The notes beneath the pieces were generated by a model. That model had not been told where the DNA came from, ran no database searches, and worked only from the letters and a program-made list of their open reading frames with translations. A stretch of 64,000 nucleotides of DNA. Source: Entomortierella parvispora (taxonomy: Eukaryota; Mortierellomycota; Mortierellomycetes; Mortierellales; Mortierellaceae). The stretch's first letter is position 1. Every line of letters starts with the position of its first letter. The position numbers and the translations under genes are program-made. Positions 9,693-21,579 of this stretch are shown one piece after another. The stretch spans positions 3,162,001-3,226,000 of the forward strand of contig OY752142.1 of assembly GCA_963573315.1 (NCBI GenBank), given 5' to 3'.

Positions 9693-12600
9693 ATGAGCTC
9701 CCAGCCTGGCCACGCTGCCAATGCTCCCGCCTCTGCTGCCTTGGCTTCCTCACCCACTGCTGCTGAACCTGCCGCCGCCGCTGCTGCTGCTACCTCTGCA
9801 GCTGCAGCTGTACCTCATATCCGGATCGTCCCCCACCTGGACGCGCCCCGGTCACTGCACTTTGAGGTCGTAGACAAGGACGTGCCCGAGGGCTTTGTTC
9901 TCAAGATTGGACGTTTTACAGACAAGCAAGCCCTCCCCAACCGTGTCACCTTCAAGTCCAAAGTCGTCTCCCGTGGACATGCCGAGATCTATACGGAGCG
10001 TGGCAAGGTATGTTTTGTGTTTCTTTCTCGTCAATCAGGGGATCAGAGACAGAGACCATGTGGGAAACATGGACAGAAAAAAGTTCGGACAATCGGAGCT
10101 TGGAACTTTGGGGAGGTCTTTTTTTTTTTTTTTTTTTCTTGCTGCCCTTCTTGATCGGTCTGGGTTGGTGGCCAAGCGTGCATCAATGTTGTGCGTGCAA
10201 GTGCGTCAAGATGTATGTGCATGGGTACAGCGAGGGTGGAAAAATAGAGGAACGGAGAAACAGGGCCATCGGCAATGCTGTCATTGTTGTTCGGATAAGC
10301 CTTCTTTTGGACCAGCTCTCTCTGGACAAGGTTGCAGTGTCTGACCATGCGCACGACATCATGGATGGATGGATGGAACTCTTGGAGGCGAGGGCTTGCT
10401 CCCCTTACAATATCATCCCCTTGCAAAATGAAAGAAGGACAGGCGGACAGGCGGACAGGCGGACCAACCAACCCTGAATATCATCGCACTGCTTGCTCTG
10501 CACCTCCTTTACATGAGGATTGTCATTACGATGGACTCATGCCCACGAGGTCCATCATACTACACACACACCAACCACTCGTCTCCAAGGAAACAGAATC
10601 CAAACAAAAAAAAACCTTCTCTACCCAGTATTCGCACCAACTGACAACCTCAAAATAAGCAAAGCTGCAGGAGTTGATTGCTACAAGGCGCACGCTCAGA
10701 CTTTTGCTCTCCGTCCTGGGGCAGTATCAACATCATGATCTGGTTCGCACGCACACCCTCTTGGCTGTCTCTCTCTGTCTATCTCGTTTTCTCGTTCTCT
10801 CGGGGTTGTTGTGTGTGCTCAATTTTTTTTTATCTTGCTCAATTTGGGACGGACGGACGGACGACAACCACCACCAGGAATACCTTTTCGCTCAGAGCTG
10901 CAGATTGGGTGGTTGGTGCAGGCAGGGACGTTTGGTAATGTGGAGCCATCGGAAGGGAATCACCCCTCGCGCTTCTCGCGACTTGTTCTTCGAGCGTGGC
11001 AGCATGTGGGGCAGGCATGACAGGAGCAACAGAAAGGTGACGATAGCAAGACGTCTGCAAAAGGGACTAGACCCGGGCCTGACTGGTGCTGGTAGCTGGG
11101 TCATGCAGAAACTAAGGGATATTTTCTTTTGGTTCTTTATATCGCGCATCTCTCTTGTTCTCACTTGGGTGGTTGGATGCACCTGAGTGTTTGTGTCCAC
11201 CGTGTTGTCATACAAAAGTTTAAAAAAGAGTTTTTTTTTCTTTTCCTCCCTTCTTGTTCGACATTGACTGCTGGGGCATGCAGTGTGCTCGGACAGTGGA
11301 AGGGGAGTAGGAGGCACAAAAGGGTGGAGAAGGAGCCGCTGAAAACAGAGCGGGTTGAGTGGTGTGTGATGATGTGTGGTGCCAAGGGAGGGAGGGAGGG
11401 GGACTATACTATCTCTTTCTCTCTCTATCGCTTTCTCGCTTTCTCTCTCATTCGTTCGTTCGTGCGCACGCTTTTCTTTGATCACAAGTTAAAGTGGGCA
11501 AAATTGCATGAAAAAAAAGACACTGACAGGCTCTCTCTCTCTCTCTCTCTCTCAAACTCGTTCTTGTTGCTCCACCACAGTTTTATATCCGCGACACAAA
11601 GTCATCCTCTGGCACATTTCTGAACCACGCTCGATTGTCGCCTCCAGGAGTCGAATCCAAACCAACACCTCTCAAGGATGGCGATGTCATCCAGCTGGGC
11701 GTGGACTACCAGGGCGGCACCCAAGGTAAAGGGCGGGCCAGGGGCCATCTTCGTTTTGTTTTTTTTCCTTCTTTTGTTCAAACCAGACTCGGATGGGTGT
11801 CAGGGGGGTGTCTCAATCATGGATAAACCATAAAGTGGACCAGAGTACAGAGGAAAAGCACCAACCAAACTGACGGACTGACTGCACGAACTGGACGAAC
11901 AGTGCGGCGAAAAACTCGCGCAAAGTGTACAAGGAAAAAACAAGGTCGTTGGTCACAGGATCGGCCTGACCTCCACAGACGAGGCACCCAGAAGAAAAGG
12001 ACAGGGGAATGGATCTAAAGAGCGCACAATGTTGTTCCAAAGGAACAACCACTGTTGAACAGCAACAAAGGACCTGTCTGTGTTTGGGCATGCCGATCGC
12101 GGTGCCTGAAAAAAACCCCCAAGTTTGCTGACAGGCATTTGCCCATGTTTTTGTTGTCATCGTGCATGAAAACTCTCATAGAAATCTACAGGTGTGTTAA
12201 GATGAGGCTCGAGTTGAACCGATCCTGGCAACAACAAGCCAACCCCTTCAGGATGAACACCCTCAAAGCCATTCGTGAGCTTACCACCGCCAACTCTGCC
12301 AACTCGACCGATTGCTGCATCTGCCTCTTCCGAATTGCCTCCTTCCAGTCCCTCTTTGTCGCTCCCTGTTCACACGTATACCACTACAAGTGTATCCGAC
12401 CAATGCTCATCCAGCATCACCCTGGATTCCACTGTCCACTCTGCAGAACCTACGCAGATTTAGATGACACTGTGGAGATTGATGACCCTATCGAGGAACC
12501 GGTCGTGGACCCCACAGAGAGTAAGAATGCTTTGCAAATGCAGAATGCTGGTAATAATCGTGACAACAATGGCTGATCGTATGCACTTTTTATGTTCATG

Positions 12601-13635
12601 ATAGATATAATCGCACCCGTCGAAGCAAATAACCAAGTACAAGAAATTGCAGAAGAACAAGTGGCAGGACGGCATCAGGAACCAGAGGCTATTTCACAGA
12701 CCATGGAGACCGAACCCAGTGCGATGGAAGTAGTGGTTGCCTCTACACCGCCTAGCGAAACGCCCTTCTTGCACCAGGAAAGCGCCGTGTCGCCTTCACA
12801 ACCAATGCTGGTGGACGACGTTGCACAAGCAGAGGCGAGTGCCAGTCAATGGGCGCCGTCTTCTAACGCTGCATCTCCCTCCTTGACTTCTTCTCCCGGT
12901 CAACAGGAACACCTGTCGACTTCGACCACAGCCCCAATGGCCATCTCTCGCAGCACTTCCTCTTCCTCTATGAACTCTGCTGGACAACAATCACCATCTT
13001 CTGCCTTTTTGATGGCACCATCACCGCCCATGTTTGTCTCAAGCTTTGGAGTGACGCCAATCCCGTTCGCAGCACCTCAATCCTCGAGTCCACCACAATC
13101 ACGGCCTGCGTCTTCGCAACATCATGGGTCTGTCAGCCCTTCAAACCATGTGGGTCACATGCTGCGCGGAGCTCAAAATTTTGTACGGAGTATCACCATC
13201 CCTCACCGCAACCGAAGCAGGACAAACTCCAACTCCAACTCTGCTGTGTCGCCTACATCTCTGTCTGCAGCAGGAGGAGGGGCGTCGGCTCAGGGACAAA
13301 ATCCAGGAAGCGAAGTGTTGGGCAAGACCTTGGTCATGACCCCACCCTTGTTGCTCTCGAGTTCAAGGACAGCTACAGGACAGTCGGGTCATTCAGACTT
13401 GAGCGCAGTATCGGAACAAGATGCGGAAACGTCCTTGAACGGTCATGATTTGGACGAGAGTATGAATGGTGGAGGCGGGAGTGGCAGCGGGAGCGGTACC
13501 AGCAGTAGTCGAAGCAGCAGCCAAAGTCGAGCCAGTCATGACGCCGTCGTCGTCTCGAGCAGTGGTGCAAGCAGTGATTTCGTAGGGATCTTAGGCCCTG
13601 GACAAGCTGTTGCGACCGAGTCTGCCGTTGTCTAA
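9693..13635 (+). CDS. FHA-RING ubiquitin ligase, Dma1/Dma2 type
   Basis: Proteins with an FHA domain followed by a RING, such as yeast Dma1/Dma2 and vertebrate RNF8/CHFR, bind phosphothreonine targets and ubiquitinate them in mitotic checkpoint and septin control. Exons are 9693-10007, 11581-11725, 12182-12520 and 12605-13635, all in phase, giving 609 residues. The FHA domain (about residues 50-165) contains LKIGRFTDKQ, SRGHAEIY, SSSGTFLNHARLSPPG and KDGDVIQLGVDY. The RING (about residues 195-240) reads CCICLFRIASFQSLFVAPCS, then HVYHYKCIRPML and FHCPLCR. The N-terminus is Ala-rich. A long Ser/Pro/Gln-rich tail of about 340 residues follows the RING; this is much longer than in yeast Dma1. 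The first intron (1573 nt) and second intron (456 nt) are outsized for this window. The Dma-type FHA-RING order is clear; exact orthology is not. Confidence 0.88.
10008..11580 (+). other. Large first intron of the FHA-RING gene
   Basis: A 1573-nt intron runs from GTATGT at 10008 to CCACCACAG ending at 11580. It carries a T19 run (10119-10137), GGCGGACA repeats near 10440-10465, GGACGGACGG near 10850, and a (CT)n polypyrimidine tract at 11531-11552 just before the acceptor. I see no internal gene in it. Confidence 0.75.
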
Positions 13636-13920
13636 AAAAAAACGGAAAACAAAACAAAAAAAAAAAAAGAACAAATTCCATAAAACAACAATGATATCCA
13701 AAAGAAAAGAAATCCAGGAAATGAAAGAATAGCCTCATGAAAAAGAAAACTCACGGACACAGAGCCATACCCTCCTGCAGAGTGTCTGGAGTGCCCTGGG
13801 TCATCATGGTGTTTTTTTGGCTGTCTTGTTTTTTTTTTATGTGTCTACCTTGTCCCTTCTCAATCAAAATACAAAAAACACGTAATAAATCAAAAACCTC
13901 ATTTTCTTTAATGGAGATCA

Positions 13921-15836
13921 TCACGGTGAGTATTCTGAGGACGCGCTGCGTCGGGGTATCGGTGAGTGAGTTCTGTGCACGGCCGTCGTCATTGCCGCAA
14001 ATCGAGGCTGAGGCTGTTGTTGATGATGATGCTGTTGTTGCTGAAGTGGAAGCTGATCAGTGCCTGTAGTCCTTGTAGCCGCCGTGGTAGTGGCGGGAGC
14101 ATCAACCGTCTTGGATGGAGTATTGAAGCTGAACAAGGTGACGCATCCAATGACGACAATGGCCGAGACAAACTTCCACTGGTTAAAGCATTGTGTCTGG
14201 GAGATGCCGCAGAACAGGTAGTGACTCATGACAAAGACCAAGACTGCCCTCAATGACTGCAAGATTCCGACCGCAATGTTGTTGATCCTGGACAAGAGCA
14301 CGTAATAGTTCAGCGAATGCAACATGGACGAGATGGTGAGCAGAGGATAAACAAGAACGATCCCCGTCCAATTGTTGCCATGAGCCTCGACCACCTCCAC
14401 GACCTCGGTCTGCCACTTGGGGAAGGTGTGGACCGAGAGGTAAATGAGCGTCAGTAACGAAGCGTAAGCTCCAACCATCGAACACACTTTTTCAGGAACA
14501 GGCGTGGGTTTAAAGGTGGATAGGACTTTGTCCGAAAGGACATAGACGCACGCGTAGAGGAAGGTGGCGCCTAGGGTGATCAACGCCCCAAAAGACTTCT
14601 CCAGCCCTAACAAAAAGATAAAAATACAAACAGGTCAATCCTGTGCAACTCGAAACTGAGCCCTTTGTGTTTTCTTTTAAAAAGAAAAATGAACTGGATG
14701 GGTGGGCTTTGACAGGTTGCATCATCCAAGTTCAAATTATCACAGCACAAAATGATGACATGGCTGTGCTTTCCTGCCTTCCGTCCAGGGCTTTGCCATC
14801 TCTTTGTTGTTTTGCAAACGAACCCTGCATTGCTCCCGCTTGAACAAGGTCCCGTGCTTTCCTCCTTGTTTGTTGTCGGTGTCGGGTCGCGCTAACAGAA
14901 TTCTCTGTGGCACGTTGGTCTGATAATTGGTTGTTGATTGTCCAACGTTTTCCACAAAGAGTCCATTCCTCTGATCGTTATCGCCCCTGTTACGCCATGG
15001 AAAAAAATATTGGAAAAGATATCACTTACAGCTTTGAACAGGTCCACCTGGCGAGTCCTCCTGCACGGTTCCCAAAGCACTGACGGCCAATCCGAATGTC
15101 ACCCCTACGATCGCAACCCACTGGACATTGTTCAGTTTCCTAGACAGGAAGATTCTGGTCAGGATGGCGCACCAGATCACGATTGAGCTGTAGATCACTT
15201 GGTACATCTATTGGGAAAAGAAAACGCACACAAAAAAAAAGTCAATGCCCTGAAAATCCCTTGAATGTGTAACCCCTTGCACCTTTTCCCTCGAGGTTAT
15301 TTTTGGACAAAAATAAACGACCTTGGTAACAAAATGATCACAAAGAGAACCAAGGGTAAGATGACGACACTTACTCCACTGCCGACGTAAAAGAATCCAA
15401 CTGTGACCAAAGCGTTCGCAATCACGTCCATCACTGCCACCTGGATCACGGGCCAGTGCAATCCAAATCTGGAGGTGAACGACCGGTCCTTTTCAGGGTT
15501 CTTGGCCAGTTTGTTTTGATGGAACTGAAGGCGTTGCTTTTCCTCGTCGATCAGATCCTCCAGCGCTTGTTGCTCCCTGATAAACATGTCCTCGATGCTC
15601 TCGTCCTCGTCGTCGTCCTCGTCTTCGTCGTGTAGTACATGAGTCTTTGCATCCATATTTTTGTTGCGACTTGTCTTTCCAGCCAATAGCTCCACATGAT
15701 CCCGATATGCACCCTACAGTTGCATAAAGAAAAAGATGGGGAGGAAGGGAGGGTATATGCAAAAAACTGATTAGATTCAAGATGATAGAGTGGCAAACCA
15801 GATTGAATGGTGGGACGGGGAAGGGGTCAAGAAATT

Positions 15837-15867
<31 letters not shown>

Positions 15868-16732
15868 AAGAAGGGCTCTTCCTTACTTGTCCATGACCAT
15901 GTCCAGGCTCTGTCATATCGGTGACTTCTGTCATCAAGACATCGTACTCGGCAGTTCCTGTAGTAGCCAGTCTCCGCTGCTTCCTGTCGTTGTACCATGT
16001 CTGGAAGGCAAAGATGACTCCGACAAAGATCATTCCAATGTAGTTGAAGAAAACGGTCAACATGGAGCTCCCAGCTATGCAAGAAGAGGAAGGAACAACA
16101 ATCGGACATAGTTTTAGTGTTCAACAAGCGGCATGAAAGAACAAAAAGAAGGGTGGCACTGCGGTCGGAGCATGCAGCTCCTTCCCAGGAAGGAAGGATG
16201 GAAGGATGGAAGAATGAGGCAAGGGGGGTAGGAAGAGTTGGGGCGTCAAGGTGGAGAGTTCCAGCTGAAAATGATCCTTACAAGCTCCTCCTTGGTAATA
16301 CAGCCACTGCACCGAGAGGGTCGAGAAGATGCCCGTGCCAAGAAACGAGAGCTGGTGCCCGATCGTGCTCCATTTCGAGAACGCGGCTGTGGTCGGTGCC
16401 GGTCCAGCGGCTGTTCCTCCTGCGGCTGTTGATGCCGTTGCTGCTGTTGGTGTAGCGGGAACAGGGATACTGATAGGGTCCAGAGCAGCCGAGGCCAGTG
16501 TGATCTCGTCTGTTCCCGAGGAGGAGTATGATAATGTCGTTTGCGAGCTTTGTTGTCGAGAGTGGAGTGGGTAGCGAGGGGGGAGGTCCTCTGGGGTTGC
16601 GGGTCGGCTGTGTTGTCGTCGTTGACCTCTTGCTCCTGTTGTTGAACCTGGTGCTGTCCTGGCATAACTGAGAAAGGACTCTTGCTCGTCCTCAGAGCCA
16701 TCAGAGGCGGGATTGGAGCCTCGTTTTGACAT
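13921..16732 (-). CDS. DMT-superfamily (SLC35/EamA-like) membrane transporter
   Basis: Exons on the minus strand are 16732-16282, 16074-15887, 15713-15375, 15207-15030 and 14606-13921. They join in phase to 613 residues. After a Ser/Thr/Pro/Ala-rich N-terminus of about 125 residues come about ten hydrophobic segments typical of drug/metabolite and nucleotide-sugar transporters. Examples are SSMLTVFFNYIGMIFVGVIF, then MYQVIYSSIVIWCAILTRIF, then VQWVAIVGVTFGLAVSALG, then FGALITLGATFLYACVYVLS. The MYQ..YSS....A...R..L.RK.....W..I pattern is the characteristic mid-protein signature of the SLC35-like group. An acidic cytosolic loop (DEDEDDDEDESIEDMF) separates the second and third membrane segments. 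The C-tail is Gln/His-rich. The substrate cannot be told from sequence. It is convergent with the FHA-RING gene, stops 285 bp apart. Confidence 0.82.
15846..15869. repeat. A24 homopolymer inside an intron of the transporter gene
   Basis: A run of 24 A (U in the transcript) begins 18 nt after the 5' splice site of the intron between exons 2 and 3. Confidence 0.8.
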
Positions 16733-19570
16733 TTGAGAGAGTTGTTTGTGGGGGAGTGGGGGAAGAGAGAGTGTTCGGATGGAGGCTTGTGTGTTTAATA
16801 GGGGAAAGAACAGGAAGGAATGGAATGAGTGGGAGGGATGAGAGATGCAGAGATGGATGAGGGCAAGAGAGAAAAGGAGAACAGACATGCCATATTGCGG
16901 TGTGAGAGCAGTGCTGCCACATTTCATTCGTTTTTAAGGGCCCAGCGAGAAAAAAATTCAATTGGGCGGAGCCCGATGGCTTTTTTGTACACGGATGGAT
17001 GGATGGAAGCTGCTGCTCTCTTCTTTTCTGCTCTCTTTTCCTCTTTTCCTCTTTCTCCTCTTTTCTCCTCTTGGCCAACCAGTAGACTACCACTTGAAAG
17101 AGTTTGGTCCGCTATGCAGAACCACCGCACCTTGACCTACCTGCTTCAACTCGTAGTGACGACAAACTGCAATAAAGCGTCCTTTCTTTCACCTTTAAAT
17201 ATACCAGACCGTTTCTTCACATCAGCAATCCTCTCGAAAGGCAATCGACTTGCTGGTGCACGCAGTTAACCTGAAGGACTTGGCGGGTCCACCTGTTTGT
17301 CACTTTCACAGTGCAGTCCCGCCGCGACACATTGCATCCGCCTCAAAGGTGCGATTCATCGCCGTCACTCTTTCCCGTATGAGGAGGAAATGTCACCGCG
17401 CTAGACATGCTCTTGTCCACACAAGGCAATATCAAAAACACGCAAACATGGGCAAGACAAAGTAATGTCAGGAGTAAAGGGCCAAAGAAGAACGTCAGGG
17501 TGGATGTGCACAGAGAAAGGAATGGTCGAAATGGGCCCAATGTTCACTCTGAGAGCTCTCCTCCGACACACAATGGCCAGTCGTCAAAGTCAAAGTCACA
17601 TCTGTCAGTCTGCCGCTCTTCAGTTGCTCAATTGCCAGATCTCGATTTGTTTCTCTGTCGGTTACGACTCACGTTTTAAGAACTTGAACCGTGGACTGGA
17701 ACTGAGAAACACAGCCTAGAATTCAAAAGAGGGACTAAAAACGTGATAAACCTTCTTCATCCCACGCAGGCTCACTGCTCGGCAACCTCCACTTCTTTCA
17801 CTGTGGTTATCTCAGCCGATGTCCATAGCCAGAGTGTAATTGACAACATTGAGAGAGGCTGCAATTCGCTCTGCTCTCGCCACTTTCAACAAGTTATCAT
17901 CAATCTCCAAGTGAAAAAGAGTGCTTAGGCAATATCCGCCATGTGACTATAACTACGGCTGTTGGGTTAGAAGCTGCACTCGAGACTGCAGGAGAATGAT
18001 GGGAAGTGTAGAAATCGCACGAGTAGGCCGCGTAGACTACTGTCAATTGCTGTCTGGTAGAGTGACCCTGACCATCAAAGGATGTTTAGTCGGCCCGTGT
18101 TTGAGCTTGTGGGGGTGTGGGGGAAAGGGGAAGAGGAAGCACGCGAATAGAAAGGTACGTGGCAAGTGTACCTTCTATGGCAGCCAAAGCATCTTATTTG
18201 CGATGATATCGGGCATTCAGCCGCAAGAAGTCAAGTCCGTCGCAGAACTACACTAGTGTACTCGATGGCAACACTCATCGCTCGCCCTCTCCCATAAGAT
18301 TGTGCTTCTTGGCCCAACTATTACGTTTGAGTTGGTGAGGAGGCGAGATTTTGACGCGATGTCCATAGTCACCTTTACAGGCACCCTTCGCTGCGCGGTA
18401 TGAGTGGTCTTCGAGGGACATACCACAGAACTGTAAAAAAAACAAATGGACAGAGTCTAGCCGTTGTGATTCAAGCCTATTCGGGCTATCAACTCCTCTC
18501 TCATTCTCCCTAATTGATCGTGTCCTTGGATCTCTTTCATGTGCCTGACGATCGACGAAGAAAGGACATGTGGAGAAAACAAAGAAAAGGACCCCATGGC
18601 CGTCGGAGATATGGTTTTGGCGCGTGAGAAAAACAAAAAGAGACGTTGCAATGCAGGGAGACAATGGACAAACAAACGCACTGTCATCAGAATGAGGCAC
18701 GGAGATTCAGCAGAATGCACCCAGTTGAAGACACAAAACAAGAAGAAAAATTTTTTTTTGGACGCACTCAACGCGTCGCGCGACTTGAGAGCCTTCGGAC
18801 TTCTCCACGATAGGCCTTGCACGAGGCCCTGTAAAAGCTGATTATAAACAAAATTGCACAGTGCGATTCCAAGGTGCTTCCCTCAGCTCCTCTTTCCTCT
18901 TTTCGGTGAGCCTATTGTTTTTCTGCAGGATCCTTTTTGTGCAAACTTCGACCATCCACCGACACCCACATTCGCAATTTGTGGAGGGGCGCCCTGTCTC
19001 CACATACAATATTTGTGTCACCTTCGTCCGTTCAACCCACACGCCCATTCCGTCCTCAATTGACGGCCTTCAGTTCAACGGGGTGTCATGCTACGAGATA
19101 ATAAAATGGAGCGGGGACTAGTCAAGCTTTGCTGAATTCTTGTGGGGTTGTTCATGTTTTAGGTTCATGTCCATCCCCCAGCCCCTGTTGTGGAGCAAGG
19201 TGCATCATCCCATCTCCTCGAAATGACCCGCCCTGGAGTTGTCAGAGCCTTCCCCCGCTGACGAACTGTATCCATGGACATGTATGTACCCAACTGACTT
19301 GTACGCGACTGGTTTGTTTGGCTCAAAACTCAGTGGTGACGACCTTCGGCGAAGGATCTTCGTCGATGGCGTTTGTCATCAAGTTTACTCCTCGTTAATT
19401 GCAAAGTTTAGTCCGCAACGACTTCTGCTGTATCAGTAGAGACCTTTAAGGAACGACTTGGAAATTCCACATCAGACGAGGGTTGTTGTACGACGCTGCA
19501 GCCTTCTTTTCAAGGGGTAATTGGGGGGTGGGGTAACTTAGCCCTCAGATGTGGGGATTATATCGTATTG

Positions 19571-19673
19571 TTGCGCACTGATCCAAGGGAGGGGCCTTGA
19601 CGAGAGTAGACAGTCAAACCCTTGGATCAGTTGACACTTTGAGGCGACATTCCGTCTCTTCGTCAGTGCGCAA
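19571..19673. repeat. Interrupted inverted repeat upstream of the lipase gene
   Basis: The left arm, 19571-19589, is TTGCGCACTGATCCAAGGG. Its complement is split on the right into CCCTTGGATCAGT (19619-19631) and TCAGTGCGCAA (19663-19673). The pentamer TCAGT is present on both sides of the 31-bp interruption. All paired positions match exactly. Confidence 0.8.
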
Positions 19674-19704
19674 ACGGCAGCGGCGTCAAATCGATGAACA
19701 AACA

Positions 19705-19711
19705 TATAAAA
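19705..19711 (+). promoter_or_regulatory. TATA box of the lipase gene
   Basis: TATAAAA lies about 160 bp upstream of the signal-peptide ATG at 19868. It also argues against use of the in-frame ATG at 19694, which would sit upstream of the expected transcription start. Confidence 0.55.
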
Positions 19712-19867
19712 GGAAGGCAATTGCCAGTTAGCTTTTGCTCTCCATCCACTATCAAGGACATCCACTTTCTCTACAACCCTCCTTCTCTCTCTTCAAGACC
19801 CAGTCTTCAAGCCTCTCCTATTCGTCCACGGATACCCGGCCCATCTCAACCCCCCAATCCCGAAAAC

Positions 19868-21221
19868 ATGAAAATGAAGTTCACTCTTGCCTCCGTCATC
19901 AGCACTGTCGCCTTCATGGCCCTTTCCGCTGTCCAGGTCTCGGCCCTTCCCGTCGCTCCCAACCAGCCCGCGACCGCAGTCTCGATCCAGAAGCGCACAA
20001 TTGCTGGCTTGAACAACTACGACTGCAAGCTCACGGCCGCCCACCCACGCCCCCTCATTTTGGTCCACGCGACCCTTCTCACGGCCGACTCTTGGTTTTA
20101 CTTTGTACCCCAACTGATCCAGCAAGGCTACTGTGTCTTTGCACTCACTTATGGACAATATAAGGGTAGCGTCTTTGGAGGTCTGGACAAGATCGAGAAC
20201 TCTGCTCAGGAATTGGCAACCTTTGCTGACAATGTCATCGCTCAGATGAACGTCACACAGGTTGATCTGGTCGGCCATTCACAAGGCGGTATCCTCGGGC
20301 GCTACTGGATCAAGTATCTTGATGGTGCTGGAAAGGTCTACAGGTGAGTAGCATGGAAGTCACAATCCATTCCCTGTCCATGCCGGCCAAACTGAATGAC
20401 CAATTGATCCTGATCTCCTTTCTCTTCTTTCTTTTATTTTTCACTCATAAGAATGGTGGGTGTTTCGCCCATCACTCACGGAACCACTTTGGATGGAATC
20501 ACCACCATCGCCAAGGCCTTCAACATCTTTTACCCCGCTGAGGCCACCTTTAATGGGTTTGCTCCCAGCTTCTACGAGATGGGTAAGACTAATTTCCGAT
20601 GAATCCTTTAGGAAAACACCCCCTCACGGGCGTTGACGGGCGGTTGTTATTTGATGTAATTAATCTCTCTGACGGTTGTGGATATCAAACAATTAGTCAA
20701 CACCTCGGACTTTATTGCAAAGTTGAACGCTGGAGGTGATGTCGCCCCTGGTGTCATTTCCAGTAACATTGCCACCATGTAAGAGACCGACCCCCTATTG
20801 CAATTTCCTCTACTCGTTCCAAAATCGGGATGTGGCATCTCATCATCATTTTTCGGCGATTTTTTTCCAATTGCAATTATTCACTCTAGATACGACGAAG
20901 TTGTCACCCCTTACCAGACTTGCTTCCAAGAAGATGAAGGAGTCACCAATGTTGTCCTCCAGGATCTCTGTCTGCTTTCCCTGAACGAGCACTGTAAGTT
21001 TTCGCTTTTCTTTTTTTTCTTTTTTTTTTTTTTGGGAAAATTGCAATTGAGAAGCGATCCATGTAAATCGCCTTCGGAAGAAATGTCCCTGACCTCCGAC
21101 GCGTTCTCTGATGACACATCTATTAGTGACCATGATCGACTCCAATGTCGTTCTTCAGTTTGTCCTCAACCAATTGGATCCCTCGACGGCCAAAACCGCC
21201 AACTGTCTTTCCCTGTTGTAA
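19868..21221 (+). CDS. Secreted alpha/beta-hydrolase lipase (lipase class 2 / EstA-like)
   Basis: The predicted product is an extracellular triacylglycerol lipase or esterase of 295 residues. Exons are 19868-20343, 20452-20582, 20697-20778, 20890-20993 and 21127-21221, all in phase. A signal peptide is followed by a possible Lys-Arg processing site (SIQKR). The fold markers are PLILVHATLLTADSWFY at the oxyanion region and the nucleophile elbow VDLVGHSQGGILGRYW, with the catalytic Ser in GHSQG. Likely acid and base are Asp in YDEVVTPY and His in NEHLTMID. These fit the short bacterial/fungal class 2 lipases. It is isolated between two regions of about 3 kb without genes. The spacing of the catalytic residues and the intact frame suggest a functional enzyme; lipid preference is unknown. 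Confidence 0.85.
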
Positions 21222-21545
21222 AAAATAACTAGGAAGCAAAACCGTCCCCTTGTCGCGTTCCATTCCCCTCCTCCTCCCTCTCTCTCTGGCCACTTCTACT
21301 TCACCCCATATACCCACATACTCTGACGATTGCATCAAAGAGTCGCCTGGCCACTTCCACTTCATTTTCGCTCTGTCATATATTCTTTATTTATCGTCAT
21401 CTTTCAAGTTCTTTGGCTTGTGATTCCCCAGTAACCATCAGTCGAGGGTGTCCTTCTTTCCCCTCTTTGTCTTTTCCATTCTGTTTGCATAGTGCTTCTA
21501 GGCTTCGCTGGTTCGAGCCCACGAGAATAAATAAAGCAAGATTTT

Positions 21546-21550
<5 letters not shown>

Positions 21551-21579
<29 letters not shown>
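21551..21579. repeat. T29 homopolymer
   Basis: An uninterrupted run of about 29 T lies some 330 bp after the lipase stop codon. It may be an insertion scar or slippage tract. Confidence 0.8.

Larger units (their letters stand above)
16733..19867. other. Long gene-poor stretch upstream of the lipase
   Basis: About 3.1 kb in which no ORF shows a recognisable domain. A promoter-like TTTAAATATA lies near 17195. On the minus strand a 3' splice-like TTTTTTTTACAG leads into a short basic frame (about 18430-18276). The interrupted inverted repeat at 19571-19673 is the clearest structure. Confidence 0.5.

Noticed and set aside
18275-18700. Minus-strand frame after a TTTTTTTTACAG acceptor-like site
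   Set aside because: A possible terminal exon, but no upstream exon in phase with a start codon or domain could be found.
19694-19867. Upstream in-frame ATG extending the lipase by 58 residues
   Set aside because: It lies upstream of the TATA box at 19705 and would bury the signal peptide; 19868 is the better start.
21500-21535. GGTTCGAGCC word resembling a tRNA T-loop
   Set aside because: Flanking bases do not form the T-stem and no other tRNA arms are present.
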